Notes: a model not told the origin generated them from the sequence alone. Shown: positions 38,823 through 48,726, counted from the stretch's first letter. The stretch is 64,000 nucleotides of DNA from JALORV01 sp963780715 (GCA_963780715.1 CAWADK010000009.1:113976-177975), one strand, 5' to 3'. A program made the numbers and translations.

Positions 38823-39509
38823 TCAGGTGGCCGGCGCGGCGATGAGTTGCACGGCGTCCGGCAGCGATTCGACTATAGCATCGGCCGGCAGCGCACCGAC
38901 CGCCACGCCCTCGTTGTAGCCGCCTTCGACGAGGATCGCCCGGCATCCGGCCGCACGGGCCGAGAGCAGATCATTCTCGGAATCGCCGATCATCACCGCG
39001 TCCGAGGGTGACACCTCGAGGCGATCGCACGCGGCCAGCACCGGCGCCGCATGCGGCTTCTTCTCGACCGTGTCGTCGCCGCTGATGATCACCTCGAAAT
39101 ACTCGACGAGGCCCACACGCTCCAGCAGATCGAGCGTGAACTCGCGCGGCTTGTTGGTGACGCACGCCAGCCGCAGGCCACGCGCCTGCAGGTCCGCGAG
39201 CGCACCGGGCACTCCGGGGAACACCAGCGCCGCATGCCCATTGAAGCGCCGATAGTGGCGGTAGAAGCTTTCCTTAGCGCGGACGAATTGATCCGGCGCA
39301 GCGCGACCGTCCAGGGAACCGGTCAGCACGCGATGCACCAGCACGTCGGCGCCCTTGCCGATGTAGGAGGCGACGGTCGCGGTCGGCAAGGCCGACTGAC
39401 CGAGTTCGGCGCACATCGCATTGACGGCCGCAGCGAGGTCGGGAACCGTGTCGAGCAGCGTGCCGTCGAGATCGATCAATACGGCGCGCGCCGTCCACGG
39501 CGCTGTCAT
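38823..39509 (-). CDS. gph: Phosphoglycolate phosphatase
   Basis: A 228-residue HAD-superfamily phosphatase. The nucleophile motif is VLIDLDGTLLDTVPDL at about residues 10-25. Motif II/III segments are ACVTNKPREFTLDLLE, ISGDDTVEKKPHAAPV and MIGDSENDLLSARAAGC. It hydrolyses 2-phosphoglycolate. The ATG overlaps the rpe stop (ATGA), which fits the rpe-gph-trpE order of betaproteobacteria. Confidence 0.93.
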   Translation of the reverse strand: MTAPWTARAVLIDLDGTLLDTVPDLAAAVNAMCAELGQSALPTATVASYIGKGADVLVHRVLTGSLDGRAAPDQFVRAKESFYRHYRRFNGHAALVFPGVPGALADLQARGLRLACVTNKPREFTLDLLERVGLVEYFEVIISGDDTVEKKPHAAPVLAACDRLEVSPSDAVMIGDSENDLLSARAAGCRAILVEGGYNEGVAVGALPADAIVESLPDAVQLIAAPAT

Positions 39510-40211
39510 GAAGCGCCTTCCGCCGCGGCAAGTTCCTGCCTCAATCTCGTCATGATGCCGCGATAGCCACCGTCGGCATCGCGGGCGCCGAACACGGCGC
39601 TGCCGGCAACGAATGTGTCGGCACCGGCTTCCGCGATCGCGCGGATGTTGTCGGCCTTCACGCCGCCATCGACTTCGACCAGGATCGTGCGGCCGGTCTC
39701 GCGGCGGTGAGCCTCCACCTTGTCGCGCACGGCGCGCAGCTTGGCCAGTGTCTCGGGGAATGAACTTCTGGCCGCCAAAGCCGGGATTGACGGACATCAG
39801 CAGCACGACATCGAGCTTGTCCATCACATGGTCCATCCACGCCAGCGGCGTGGCCGGATTGAACACGAGGCCGGCCTGGCAGCCCAGGTCGCGGATCAGC
39901 GCCAGTGTGCGGTCGACGTGCTCGGACGCCTCGGGATGAAACGTGATGATGTTGGCCCCTGCCTTGGCGAAGTCCGGAATGATGCGGTCCACCGGCTTGA
40001 CCATCAGGTGCACGTCGATCGGCGCCTGGATGTGCGGCCGGATCGCCTCGCAGACCAGCGGGCCGATCGTCAGGTTCGGGACGTAATGGTTGTCCATGAC
40101 ATCGAAGTGGATCCAGTCGGCGCCGGCGGCCACGACGGCCCGGACTTCCTCGCCCAGCCGCGCAAAGTCGGCTGAGAGAATGCTCGGAGCAATGCGGAAG
40201 GAAGCGGCCAT
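39506..40211 (-). pseudogene. rpe: Ribulose-phosphate 3-epimerase (frameshifted by one base)
   Basis: A (beta/alpha)8 metalloenzyme of the pentose-phosphate and Calvin pathways; about 235 residues if repaired. The N-terminal frame shows IAPSILSADFARLGEE, WIHFDVMDNHYVPNLTIG, VHLMVKP and SVNPGFGGQKFIP. The C-terminal frame shows ILVEVDGGVKADNI and TFVAGSAVFG. Removing one base from GGGG at 39755-39758 joins them as QKFIPETLAKL, the normal family sequence. All metal ligands (His, Asp, His, Asp) remain. It heads the operon with gph and trp genes. Confidence 0.92.
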
Positions 40212-40323
40212 CGGGAGGATCCTGTCGTCGACGCCCGGAAACTAACCGGGGCACAGCTATTCTAAGGGCCGTAGATTTGTGCTCCTGCGAACTTCAAGAC
40301 CAGCGCATTGGCGCCGGGGGACC

Positions 40324-40698
40324 ATGGCCAAGTACGAATTTTCCATCAACGTGCGCCCGCAGTACCTCGTCGAGCATTCCAATCCCGACGAGCAGCACTA
40401 CGTGTTCGCGTACACGGTGACGATCCGCAATACCGGTGAACACACGGCGAAGCTGATCTCGCGCCACTGGATCATCACCGACGGCAACAATGCGGTCGAG
40501 GAGGTGCGTGGCGAAGGAGTCGTCGGAGAGCAGCCGGTGTTGCAGCCGGGCGAAGCGTTCGAATACACGAGTGGCTGCCCGTTGCCGACCCCGGTCGGGT
40601 CGATGCGCGGAAGCTATCAGTGCGTAGCCGATGACGGCACGGCCTTCGAGGCCCCGATTCCCGAGTTCGTGCTGTCGACGCCACGCACGTTGCACTGA
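40324..40698 (+). CDS. apaG: ApaG (Co2+/Mg2+ efflux protein)
   Basis: A 124-residue single-domain ApaG protein with an immunoglobulin-like fold. Matching segments are YTVTIRNTGEHTAKLISRHWIITDGN, VRGEGVVGEQPVLQPGE and FEYTSGCPLPTPVGSMRGSY. Family members are named for cobalt/magnesium efflux phenotypes, but the molecular role is unclear. The ATG at 40324 is chosen over an earlier one at 40279 because the family N-terminus starts there. Confidence 0.94.
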   Translation: MAKYEFSINVRPQYLVEHSNPDEQHYVFAYTVTIRNTGEHTAKLISRHWIITDGNNAVEEVRGEGVVGEQPVLQPGEAFEYTSGCPLPTPVGSMRGSYQCVADDGTAFEAPIPEFVLSTPRTLH

Positions 40699-40787
40699 GG
40701 GCGGGCGCCGCATCTCGGGCCCGCCGCGCCGGGCAGGTCGTTGGCGCATGTGGCCACGCGCCTTTCTTCCGCGGAGCGCGGCGGCGA

Positions 40788-40895
40788 CTATCGGTCCCGC
40801 GGTCGCTTGCGACCGGGCTTGTGGAACATCGTCCACCAGACGATGAACACGAGCGCCCCGAGCGCGAGCGCCGCTTCAAGCAGAATGAGCCACAT
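40788..40895 (-). CDS. Small membrane protein (35 residues)
   Basis: A 35-residue open frame with one membrane helix (residues 2-22, ending in WWTMF) and a basic tail (HKPGRKRPRDR). GGAAGGGA lies a few bases before its ATG, a good ribosome site. The shape, one helix, a WWTM end and a basic cytoplasmic tail, resembles small conserved betaproteobacterial proteins that I recall only loosely. Its start codon shares CATG with the oppositely oriented mltA start. Confidence 0.5.
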   Translation of the reverse strand: MWLILLEAALALGALVFIVWWTMFHKPGRKRPRDR

Positions 40896-42162
40896 GACGT
40901 CCCTTCCTGTCGCCGCGCATTGTAGGGGCCACCTCGGTGCGGCCCTGCTAGTGTCCCTGGTGCTCGCCGGCTGTGCCGTGCGTCCGCCGGCGCCGCCGTC
41001 ACCTCGACCACCGGTTCCTCCCGCTCCCGCGCCGGCTCCCGCGCCCGCACCCGCTCCGGCAGCGGTCGAAGCGCGCGCCGTGTACGAACCGGTCGCCTTC
41101 GAGCGACTGCCCGCGACGCGCACGGAGGACTGGGTCGCTGCCTGGCCGGCGTTCCTGCAGACGTGCCGCGCGCTCGGCCAGCGCGACGCATGGCGCGACG
41201 TATGCGCGCAGGCCGTGGCCGTCGATGGACGCAATGGTGCGAGCGTGCAGAAATTCTTCGCCACTCGCTTCGATGCCTATCGCGTGCGCGCGCGGCGCAT
41301 CGAGGCGGAGCGTGAAGTCGAGACGCGCGATGTCGGGCTGATGACGGGCTACTACGAACCGCTGCTGCGCGGCAGCCGCAGCCGCAGCGAGAAGTACGGC
41401 ACGCCGATTTACCGGGTGCCGGCTGACCTGCTCACTGTCGATCTCGGCAGTGTGTATCCGGAACTCTCGACGTTGCGCCTGCGCGGAAAGCTGCAGGGAC
41501 GGCGCGTCGTTCCCTACCCTTCACGCGCGGACATCACGAATGGCGAGCCGCTGGCCGGCAACGAACTGGTCTGGGTCGATGATCCCGTCGACGCCTTCTT
41601 CCTGCAGGTGCAGGGCTCCGGCCGCGTGCAGTTCGCCGACGGCAGCATGATCCGGCTGGCCTATGGCGACCAAAATGGCCACCCGTATCGCTCGATCGGA
41701 CGCTGGCTGGTCGACCAGGGCGAACTGACTCTGGACCAGGCCTCGATGGAAAGCATCAAGGCATGGGTGGCGCTCAACCCGTCACGCGCCAAGGAACTGC
41801 TGGATCAGAATCCGAGCTTCGTGTTCTTCCGCGAACTGCCCCTCGGGGATCCGAATACCGGCCCCGTCGGAGCGCTCGGAGTTCCACTGACACCCGGGTA
41901 TTCGGTCGCCGCCGATGCGCGCCACATCCCGCTTGGCGCACCGGTCGTGATCGCCACGACCGATCCCGCAACGGGCTCTGCGCTGACGCGGCCGATGCTC
42001 GCGCAGGACACCGGAGGCGCAATCCGGGGACCGCTGCGCTTCGACTTCTTCTGGGGATTCGGCAGCTCGGCCGGCAATATCGCCGGCCGCCAGAAGCACG
42101 ACGTCAGCGCGTGGCTGCTCGTGCCGAGGGGCAATACGCCCGAGTCGCTGCTGCGGCGCTGA
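40894..42162 (+). CDS. mltA: Membrane-bound lytic murein transglycosylase A
   Basis: A 422-residue outer-membrane lipoprotein that cleaves peptidoglycan. The lipobox is VLAGC at about residue 27, followed by a Pro/Ala-rich linker (residues 30-55). The MltA domain shows MTGYYEPLLRGSRSRSEKYGTPIY and VWVDDPVDAFFLQVQGSGRV; the C-terminal 3D domain shows MLAQDTGGAIRGPLRFDFFWG with the catalytic aspartates. The ATG at 40894 gives a normal signal peptide; earlier in-frame codons would not. Confidence 0.93.
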   Translation: MTSLPVAAHCRGHLGAALLVSLVLAGCAVRPPAPPSPRPPVPPAPAPAPAPAPAPAAVEARAVYEPVAFERLPATRTEDWVAAWPAFLQTCRALGQRDAWRDVCAQAVAVDGRNGASVQKFFATRFDAYRVRARRIEAEREVETRDVGLMTGYYEPLLRGSRSRSEKYGTPIYRVPADLLTVDLGSVYPELSTLRLRGKLQGRRVVPYPSRADITNGEPLAGNELVWVDDPVDAFFLQVQGSGRVQFADGSMIRLAYGDQNGHPYRSIGRWLVDQGELTLDQASMESIKAWVALNPSRAKELLDQNPSFVFFRELPLGDPNTGPVGALGVPLTPGYSVAADARHIPLGAPVVIATTDPATGSALTRPMLAQDTGGAIRGPLRFDFFWGFGSSAGNIAGRQKHDVSAWLLVPRGNTPESLLRR

Positions 42163-42173
42163 GGCGGCCGGAT

Positions 42174-42932
42174 TTACTTCTTGGCGGCGCCGAGGCGCTG
42201 CTCGATGGCTTCCATCGGCATCGCCCCGCCGCTGCGACCGCCGTCCGCGAAGATGATGGTCGGCGTGCCGTTGATGCCGAAGTCGCGCCCGAGCGCGAGG
42301 TTCTGCTCGAGCGGCGACTTGCAGTCCGCCGCAGCCGCTGGGGGCGCCTTGCCCTGGACCATGTAGTCGTCCCACGCGGCGACCCGATCCTTGGCGCACC
42401 AGATCGCCTTCGACTTCTCCTGCGACTCCTGTGAAAGAATCGGGTACAGGAAGGTGTAGATCGTCACGTTGTTCAGCTTCTGCATGTTCTGCCACAGCTT
42501 CTTGCAATACGGGCAGTTCGGGTCTTCGAACGTCACCAGCACGCGCGATCCGTTCCCGCGCACGGTCTTGATCGCGCGATCGAAGGGAAGCGACTTGAAG
42601 TCCACCCGCAGCGCGGTGTCGAGCCGCTTCTGTGTCAGGTCCTCGCGCGTCTTCGTGTCGAACATTCGGCCGGTGATGACGAAGTTGACCGCCGGGTCGA
42701 CGTAGTAGATCTCGCCGCGCACCAGGACCTCGAACAATCCGCCGGGGCCACGGAACACCTGGTCGGCCTTCATGCCGGAACGTTCGGCGAAGCGCGCCGC
42801 CACCTGGGCCTCCGTGCTGCCTGCGGCCGGTGCGGTCTTCGGCGCGTCGGATCCTTTCGGCGCCTGCGCCAGGGCCACGCTGCACAGCAGGGCCATGGCC
42901 GGCATGGCGGCACGCTGCAACCAACGATTCAT
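42174..42932 (-). CDS. dsbC: Thiol:disulfide interchange protein DsbC
   Basis: A 252-residue periplasmic disulfide isomerase. The signal peptide is at residues 1-23 (ALLCSVALA). An N-terminal dimerisation domain (LFEVLVRGEIYYVDPAVNFVITG) is followed by the thioredoxin fold with active site CPYC in FEDPNCPYCKKLW. The cis-Pro segment is GINGTPTIIFADG. The ATG at 42932 has GGAG six bases upstream. It converges with mltA with an 11-bp gap. Confidence 0.94.
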   Translation of the reverse strand: MNRWLQRAAMPAMALLCSVALAQAPKGSDAPKTAPAAGSTEAQVAARFAERSGMKADQVFRGPGGLFEVLVRGEIYYVDPAVNFVITGRMFDTKTREDLTQKRLDTALRVDFKSLPFDRAIKTVRGNGSRVLVTFEDPNCPYCKKLWQNMQKLNNVTIYTFLYPILSQESQEKSKAIWCAKDRVAAWDDYMVQGKAPPAAAADCKSPLEQNLALGRDFGINGTPTIIFADGGRSGGAMPMEAIEQRLGAAKK

Positions 42933-43012
42933 TGCTATCTCCAGAAAATTGGCGGCGAAGTGTAGCGGCCGCAAAGGTCGAGGACCGTCAGACCGTCAGC
43001 CGCCGGTCGAGT

Positions 43013-44188
43013 TCAACCGAGCGCCTGGCGTATCAGCAGGTTCTTCAGCGGCCCTACCCGATCCACCGCTGCCAGCCCCACATTGCGGATGAACCGCACG
43101 AACGCGTCATCCATGCCGAACAGGCGCGCCAGTCCATCCGTGGCTGCGCGCATCAGCGCGATCGGTTCGGCACGATTGCGCTCATATCGTCGCAACAGAA
43201 CCGTGTCTCCGATGTCGCGAAAAGCCTCGCGCCCGCGGATCACTTCGAGCAATGCACCGACATCCTGCAGGCCGAGGTTGAGTCCCTGCCCGGCGAGCGG
43301 ATGCACGACATGCGCGGCATCGCCGACCAACGCCACGCGCGGCGCAATCAGCCGGCTGACGACGACGAGCCGCAGCGGAAATCCCAGCGCCGGCCCCGCG
43401 GGCAACAGCGTTCCGAGCGAAGCCGCCGTGCGATCCGTCACGCGCCCGGCCAGTGCCGCGGGTTCGAGCGCCGCAAGCGCCTGCGCCAGCAAAGTCGGCG
43501 CCGACCACACCAGCGACACATGATTGCCAGGCAAAGGCAGCAGTGCCACCACGCCTTCGTCGGTGAACCACTGCCAGGCCGTGTTCAGATGCGCATGCTC
43601 GCAGGCCAGATTGGCGACGACGGCCGTCTGCCGGTAGTCCGTCACGACGGCGCTGAGACCCGCCGCCGCGCGCACGGCCGACTGCGCCCCGTCCGCGCCG
43701 ATCAGCAGACGTGCATCGAGTCGCGCGCCGTCGCCCAGGCGCACGCGCACGGTATCGCCCTCGATCGCGTGCGATTCGAACGCGGCCTCGGCACGCGCGA
43801 TCGCAGGCTGGTAGTCGCAGGCCGCGTCGAGCACGCGAAGCAGTTCCGACTCTTCAACGATCGTTGCCAGTCGCTCGACGGTTGCACCGTAGGCGTCGAA
43901 GGTCAGTTCATCGCCACGATCGCCGAAGACCCGCATGCGTTCGACCGGCGTGCAGCGTGCAGCGTCAATCTGCTTCCAGACCGAAAGCTGCTCCAGCAAG
44001 TCAACTGTCGCCGGCGCCACGGCATAGATTCGACCGTCGAACGGAGCACTCTCCGAGCGAGCGTGCATGCAGGCCCGCGGGCCGACGAGCGACACCTTCA
44101 GGCCCTGCTGGGCCAGGCCGAGCGCAGCAGCCAGGCCGGCCACGCCGGCGCCGACGACTGCAACATCAATGTCCGTTTGCTCGCTCAT
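43013..44188 (-). CDS. UbiH/UbiF/VisC/COQ6-family ubiquinone hydroxylase
   Basis: A 391-residue FAD monooxygenase. The FAD motif VAVVGAGVAGLAAALGLAQQG is at about residues 9-29, and the second FAD motif is RVALVGDAAHVVHPLAGQGLNLGLQDV. Length is normal for the family. It probably adds a hydroxyl group to the ubiquinone ring; which carbon cannot be told. It lies just upstream of dsbC on the same strand. Confidence 0.9.
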   Translation of the reverse strand: MSEQTDIDVAVVGAGVAGLAAALGLAQQGLKVSLVGPRACMHARSESAPFDGRIYAVAPATVDLLEQLSVWKQIDAARCTPVERMRVFGDRGDELTFDAYGATVERLATIVEESELLRVLDAACDYQPAIARAEAAFESHAIEGDTVRVRLGDGARLDARLLIGADGAQSAVRAAAGLSAVVTDYRQTAVVANLACEHAHLNTAWQWFTDEGVVALLPLPGNHVSLVWSAPTLLAQALAALEPAALAGRVTDRTAASLGTLLPAGPALGFPLRLVVVSRLIAPRVALVGDAAHVVHPLAGQGLNLGLQDVGALLEVIRGREAFRDIGDTVLLRRYERNRAEPIALMRAATDGLARLFGMDDAFVRFIRNVGLAAVDRVGPLKNLLIRQALG

Positions 44189-44675
44189 TCCGCTTCGCTG
44201 TGACGGGAGAGGTCATCAGCCACGAAGTATAGGAGGCGCGCCCAGTTGCCCACGGTGCAATCAAACTCGAGCCAAGTGGAACACGAACCAAGTCCTGACG
44301 CGCAACGGACAGCGCGGCGCGCCAGACGCACATCGACAGGAGCCGTGCGCTGATCCGGACATCCTTGCCGTTGCGCTGACCAGCCCGCCTCTCACACAGC
44401 CGAGAGTCAGCGTGGTCGGTTTGATTTCATTGACAAGCAGCAGCCATCGCGGAGTACGGCTCGCGACCCGGCCTGGCGGTGCGCTGTGGACCCGACGGCG
44501 ACGTTCGCTGCTCGGAGTCGGTCGGCGGCGCCAGCGCGAGAAGGGGCATCGGCACGAATGACTTCAATGCCTCGTCGCGCGCTATGCAGCGACAGAACGC
44601 AAGTGCGGCCGCGCTCGCCTCCTGGCGAACGCCCATGCTGTCGCGCGGCCGCCGCGGCAGCGGGGTCACACCGAC
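44189..44675. other. Intergenic region without a supported gene
   Basis: Between the hydroxylase start and the amino-acid permease stop. Short open frames exist, including one on the minus strand at 44427-44669, but none shows a convincing start, domain or hydrophobic pattern. No clear repeat or terminator was seen. Confidence 0.5.
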
Positions 44676-45422
44676 TCAGCGTACGCGCAGATGCGCCGGC
44701 ACTTCGAGCCGCTTCGCCAGCAAGGACAGCAGCCAGGTGAGCAGCAGGTAAACGGCCGAGATTGCCAGGTACGGCTCCCAGTAGCGCGAGTAGGCGCCGG
44801 CGACGGTACGCGCCGCCAGCGCCAGTTCGGCCAGGCCGATGGCCGAGACGAGCGACGAGTCCTTGACCAGCGTAACGGCCTCGTTGACGAAGGCTGGCAC
44901 CATGCGGCGAAATGCCTGCGGCAGGATGATCAGCCGCAGCGTCTGCAGGTGGTTCAGGCCGAGTGCATGCGCCGCCTGCCACTGGCCCGCGGCAATTGAC
45001 TGTATGCCAGCGCGAAAGATCTCCGAGATGTAGGCGCCGGCGTTCAGGGTCAGCGCCAGTGCACCGGAGAAGAACGCGCCGTAGTTCTGTCGGAAGTCGC
45101 GTGCGATCTCGCCGGAGAGCAGCCAGCCGCCGTCCGGATGCACCAGGATCGGCATCAGCGCGAAGTGCACGAGCAGGATCTGAACGAAGAGCGGCGTGCC
45201 TCGGAAGAACGTCACGTAGGCGCGCACCATCCAGCGCGCCGCGGCGAGCAACCAGCCCCATGGCGAATGCACCCGCTGATCGCCGGAACTAGAAACCAGG
45301 CCGGCCGAAAGTCCCAGCGCCATGCCCAGGGTCAGCGAGACGATGGTCAGCAGCACCGTCATCGCCAGCCCCTGCAGGAACAGCGGCCAGTAACCGGCCA
45401 GGATCTCCCAGCGCAAATCCAT
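44676..45422 (-). CDS. Amino acid ABC transporter permease, HisM/GlnP type
   Basis: A 248-residue inner-membrane permease with an N-terminal LQGLAMTVLLTIVSLTLGM segment typical of the His/Glu/Gln family. The EAA loop is AAHALGLNHLQTLRLIILPQAFRRMVPAF. It is 18 bp downstream of its binding protein. No ATPase is next to it; a shared ATPase elsewhere is likely. Confidence 0.93.
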   Translation of the reverse strand: MDLRWEILAGYWPLFLQGLAMTVLLTIVSLTLGMALGLSAGLVSSSGDQRVHSPWGWLLAAARWMVRAYVTFFRGTPLFVQILLVHFALMPILVHPDGGWLLSGEIARDFRQNYGAFFSGALALTLNAGAYISEIFRAGIQSIAAGQWQAAHALGLNHLQTLRLIILPQAFRRMVPAFVNEAVTLVKDSSLVSAIGLAELALAARTVAGAYSRYWEPYLAISAVYLLLTWLLSLLAKRLEVPAHLRVR

Positions 45423-45440
45423 CGCGCGATATGACGCGTG

Positions 45441-46292
45441 CTAGGACTTCGGCTGCTCGGGCTTGACCGGCGCGGGCCCGGCGCCGAAGTACTGGGCGTA
45501 GATCTTGTCGTAGGTGCCGTCGGCGCGGATTTCGGCCAGCGCCTTGTTGATCTTCGCCAGCATCTCGGCATCACCCTTCTTGACCGCGATGCCGTACTGC
45601 TCGGGCGTGAAGGCCGGGTCGTTGACCATCCGAAAACCGTTGTCCTTGTTGCGAGCGACGTAGTGGACGATCACGCCATTGTCGGCGACCACCGCGTCGA
45701 CGCCGCCGGATTCCAGCTCCTTCAGTGCCAGCGGCCACAATTCGAATCGCCTGATGTTCGTGTTGGTCTTGCCAAGCAGCTTGCTCACGACCTCGTCGCC
45801 GCTGGTGCCTGTCTGTACGCCGACCTTCAGCGTCTTCAGGTCGTCGAACTTCGCCACTTTCGACGACCCGGGCACGACGATCAGCTGGTGTGCGTCGAAG
45901 TAGGGATCGGAGAAGTCGATCGTCTGCCGGCGCTCGGCGGTGATCCCGATCGAGGAGATGAGCAGGTCGCGATCGCCCTGCGCCAGCGCGTTGAAGATTC
46001 CTTCCCACGGCGTGTTGACGAATTTCACCTCCATGCCCGCCTTCGCGGCCAACGCACGCATCAGGTCCACCGAGAAGCCGACGATCTCGCCCTTCTCGTT
46101 TTGCGATTCGAACGGCGCGTAGGCAGCATCAATGCCGACCACATAGACCCTGGCCAACGCCGCCTGCGCAGGAGGCGACTCGGCTTTCTGCGCCTTGGCC
46201 GGTTCGGGCTGCTTTCCGCAGGCGCCGAGCAGGACTCCGGCAAAGACGGCCAAGGCCGCCTGCAGGAATCGGCGATGGGGCAATCGCGTCAT
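45441..46292 (-). CDS. Amino acid ABC transporter substrate-binding lipoprotein
   Basis: A 283-residue family-3 solute-binding protein. The lipobox is LLGAC at about residue 25. The binding domain shows VGIDAAYAPFESQNEKGEIVGFSVDLMRALA and the second-lobe KVGVQTGTSGDEV. Probably binds a polar or basic amino acid. The ATG at 46292 is chosen because the signal and lipobox begin there, though the open frame extends to 46490. Confidence 0.92.
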   Translation of the reverse strand: MTRLPHRRFLQAALAVFAGVLLGACGKQPEPAKAQKAESPPAQAALARVYVVGIDAAYAPFESQNEKGEIVGFSVDLMRALAAKAGMEVKFVNTPWEGIFNALAQGDRDLLISSIGITAERRQTIDFSDPYFDAHQLIVVPGSSKVAKFDDLKTLKVGVQTGTSGDEVVSKLLGKTNTNIRRFELWPLALKELESGGVDAVVADNGVIVHYVARNKDNGFRMVNDPAFTPEQYGIAVKKGDAEMLAKINKALAEIRADGTYDKIYAQYFGAGPAPVKPEQPKS

Positions 46293-46718
46293 TTCAGGCT
46301 CCGCGTGTCGTAGTTCTTGGCCGGAAGTCTCCGCCGCGGGACGAGGATGCCACGAAACCGACCGTGGTTGCGGCGCGAAGTCAGCGTGGGTCACGTGCTG
46401 CAGGGTCATGCGTACCCAGCAGCGCAGCTTTGGATCGCAGGGCGCCGCTGGACGCTTGGGCCGCAAGGCTCGACGGCTTAGGTGCGGCACCGATCTGATT
46501 GGCGCTTCCGGCCTCGAGGAATTTCAAACGCCGGTTGCAGGGTGCAAAACCGGGCCCGAGGGCCGTGACGTGCCTTGAGGTCGACGCGCCAGCCGCCCCG
46601 CGGAAGCGCCCAACCAAGGCCTGGGTGACTTTCCGCGCCCGGAGCTTCTGCAACATGACCGCGCGCAGCAATCGGAACTACTATGACGGCCCGCTCCGAG
46701 CCTGCTCCGCGAGGCCCC
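46293..46718. other. Divergent intergenic region
   Basis: Between the minus-strand amino-acid binding protein and the plus-strand DUF885 gene. It must hold both promoters, but I could not place a convincing -35/-10 pair or a repeat. No gene is supported. Confidence 0.5.
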
Positions 46719-48491
46719 ATGCGCCGACTGCTTGCGACGTTGCTGATCACTTTGGCCGCCACGGCGGTTTCCGCCAAACCCAGCGAAGGAGAGCGCTTCA
46801 ATGCGTGGCTCGATGCCACCTGGGAGGAGACGCTCATCAGGAGTCCGATCCTCGCGACCTTGATCGGTGACTCTCGTTACAACGATCGCATTGTCGACTT
46901 CACAACCGCGGCGTGGCGCGCCGACAACCGCCGCTTCCTCGAGCGTCAGTTGCGGGAGCTTCAGCGGTTTGATCGGAAGGCGCTCGTGGGTCAGGACCGC
47001 GTGTCCTTCGACATCCTTCGATATGACCTGACGCAGTCGCTCGAGGCCGAGCGGTATCCCAACTGGATGCAACCGGTGACCCAGCTCCGGAGCTTCCCCA
47101 GTTTCCTGGCTGAAATGGGATCGGGTTCGTCGATCCAGCCCTTTCGCACGGTCAAGGACTACGAGGATTGGTACAAGCGACTGTCGGGCACGCCGCCCAT
47201 CCTCGACGGCATGATCGCCAACATGCGCATCGGCGTGGCCAAGGGCGTGACACAGCCGAAACCCGTCATGGAGAAGGTGATACCCCAGCTGGCAGCCCTG
47301 GTGACGACCGAACCGGAGCAGAGCCTGTTCTGGGGGCCGATGAAGAATTTCCCGGAGACCATCCCGGCGGCCGATCGCGAGCGGCTCGCTGCCGCGTTTC
47401 GCACCCTGATCAAGGAGCAAGTCACGCCCGCCTACCAGCGCATGCACGACTTCGTGCGTGACGAGTACATCCCCCGCGCCCGCACGACCACCGCCTGGTC
47501 GGCGCTGCCGGACGGCAAGGCCTGGTACGCGTTCTACGTAAGACGCAGCACCACCACGACGATGTCGCCCGATGCGATCCACGCGCTCGGCGAAGGCGAG
47601 GTACACCGGATCTGGGACGCGATGGATGCGGTGCGTCGGGAGGTCAAGTTCGATGGCGACCTCCCGGCGTTCTTCCGGCACTTGCAGGACGATCCCCGCT
47701 TCTACTACACGAGGCCAGAGGATCTGCTCGGCGGCTTCCGCGCTCTGCAGACGAAGATCAATGGGCTGCTGCCGAAGCTCTTCGACATCGCACCCAAGGC
47801 CGACTACCGGGTCCAGGAAGTTGAGGCATTCCGGGCGGCGAGTTCCGAAGGAGCCACCTATATGCCACCGGCGGCAGACGGCTCTCGTCCCGGCATCTTT
47901 TACGTCAACACCTACAACCTGAAGGCGCAGCCGATCTACGGCATGGAGACGCTGTCGCTGCACGAAGCTTCGCCGGGGCACCACTTCCAGATATCGATTG
48001 CCCAGGAAGTGACTTCACTGCCTAAGTTTCGCCGCTTCGACACCGGCTACGTCGCGTACTCGGAGGGCTGGGCGCTTTACGCCGAAAGCATCGGCAAGGA
48101 GCTCGGGCTGTTCACCGATCCTTACCAGTGGTACGGGCGCCTGTCCGACGAGCAGCTACGGGCGATGCGCCTGGTGGTCGATACCGGCTTGCACCACAAG
48201 GGCTGGACCCGGCAGCAGGCGATCGACTACATGCTCGCGCACTCGTCGATGGCGGAAAGCGACGTGATCGCCGAAGTCGAGCGTTACATCGTCAACCCCG
48301 GCCAGGCACTTGGCTACAAGATCGGCCAACTGGAGATCAGCCGGCTGCGCCGTGAGGCCGAGTCGGCGCTTGGATCCAGATTCGACGTCAAGAAATTCCA
48401 TCGCGTGGTGTTGACGAACGGAGAACTCCCTCTGAATGTGCTCGCCATTCAGGTCAGGGATTGGATTGCGAAGGAGCAGGCGAAGCTCTGA
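46719..48491 (+). CDS. DUF885 domain-containing exported protein (probable metallo-carboxypeptidase)
   Basis: A 590-residue protein with a signal peptide (LLATLLITLAATAVSA, residues 3-18). The DUF885 hallmark HEASPGHHFQIS is at about residue 415, followed by AYSEGWALYAESIGKELG, where the two His and the Glu fit a zinc site. Family length is normal. Likely a periplasmic peptidase. The ATG at 46719 is preferred to 46683 because it starts the signal peptide. Confidence 0.87.
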   Translation: MRRLLATLLITLAATAVSAKPSEGERFNAWLDATWEETLIRSPILATLIGDSRYNDRIVDFTTAAWRADNRRFLERQLRELQRFDRKALVGQDRVSFDILRYDLTQSLEAERYPNWMQPVTQLRSFPSFLAEMGSGSSIQPFRTVKDYEDWYKRLSGTPPILDGMIANMRIGVAKGVTQPKPVMEKVIPQLAALVTTEPEQSLFWGPMKNFPETIPAADRERLAAAFRTLIKEQVTPAYQRMHDFVRDEYIPRARTTTAWSALPDGKAWYAFYVRRSTTTTMSPDAIHALGEGEVHRIWDAMDAVRREVKFDGDLPAFFRHLQDDPRFYYTRPEDLLGGFRALQTKINGLLPKLFDIAPKADYRVQEVEAFRAASSEGATYMPPAADGSRPGIFYVNTYNLKAQPIYGMETLSLHEASPGHHFQISIAQEVTSLPKFRRFDTGYVAYSEGWALYAESIGKELGLFTDPYQWYGRLSDEQLRAMRLVVDTGLHHKGWTRQQAIDYMLAHSSMAESDVIAEVERYIVNPGQALGYKIGQLEISRLRREAESALGSRFDVKKFHRVVLTNGELPLNVLAIQVRDWIAKEQAKL

Positions 48492-48726
48492 AGCAGCGGA
48501 GCCGAGTCGAGACGAACGTCCCGGCTTCCAAGCGCGTGTCAGCAAAGACTGGCCGGCTTTGCGGCGAATCCAAGGTTGACGCATGGTGTTCCGCCTTGAT
48601 TGAAGAGTGCTTTCAGCGAGCGGACGGCGGCCATCCGTTTTGGCCAGGTCGAGTTGAAGGCGCCCCAAGGCCAAGCTCCTGCCTGCCACATCGCCGCCGA
48701 CGAAACGGGTCGCCCTACACTAAGCG

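Noticed and set aside
36979..38919. A 646-residue plus-strand frame opposite trpE
   Set aside because: It lies antisense to trpE with no domain; GC-rich third positions produce it.
44427..44669. An 80-residue minus-strand frame right after the amino-acid permease stop in the direction of transcription
   Set aside because: No ribosome site, no domain, and a low-complexity Arg/Ala/Pro content typical of chance frames in GC-rich DNA.
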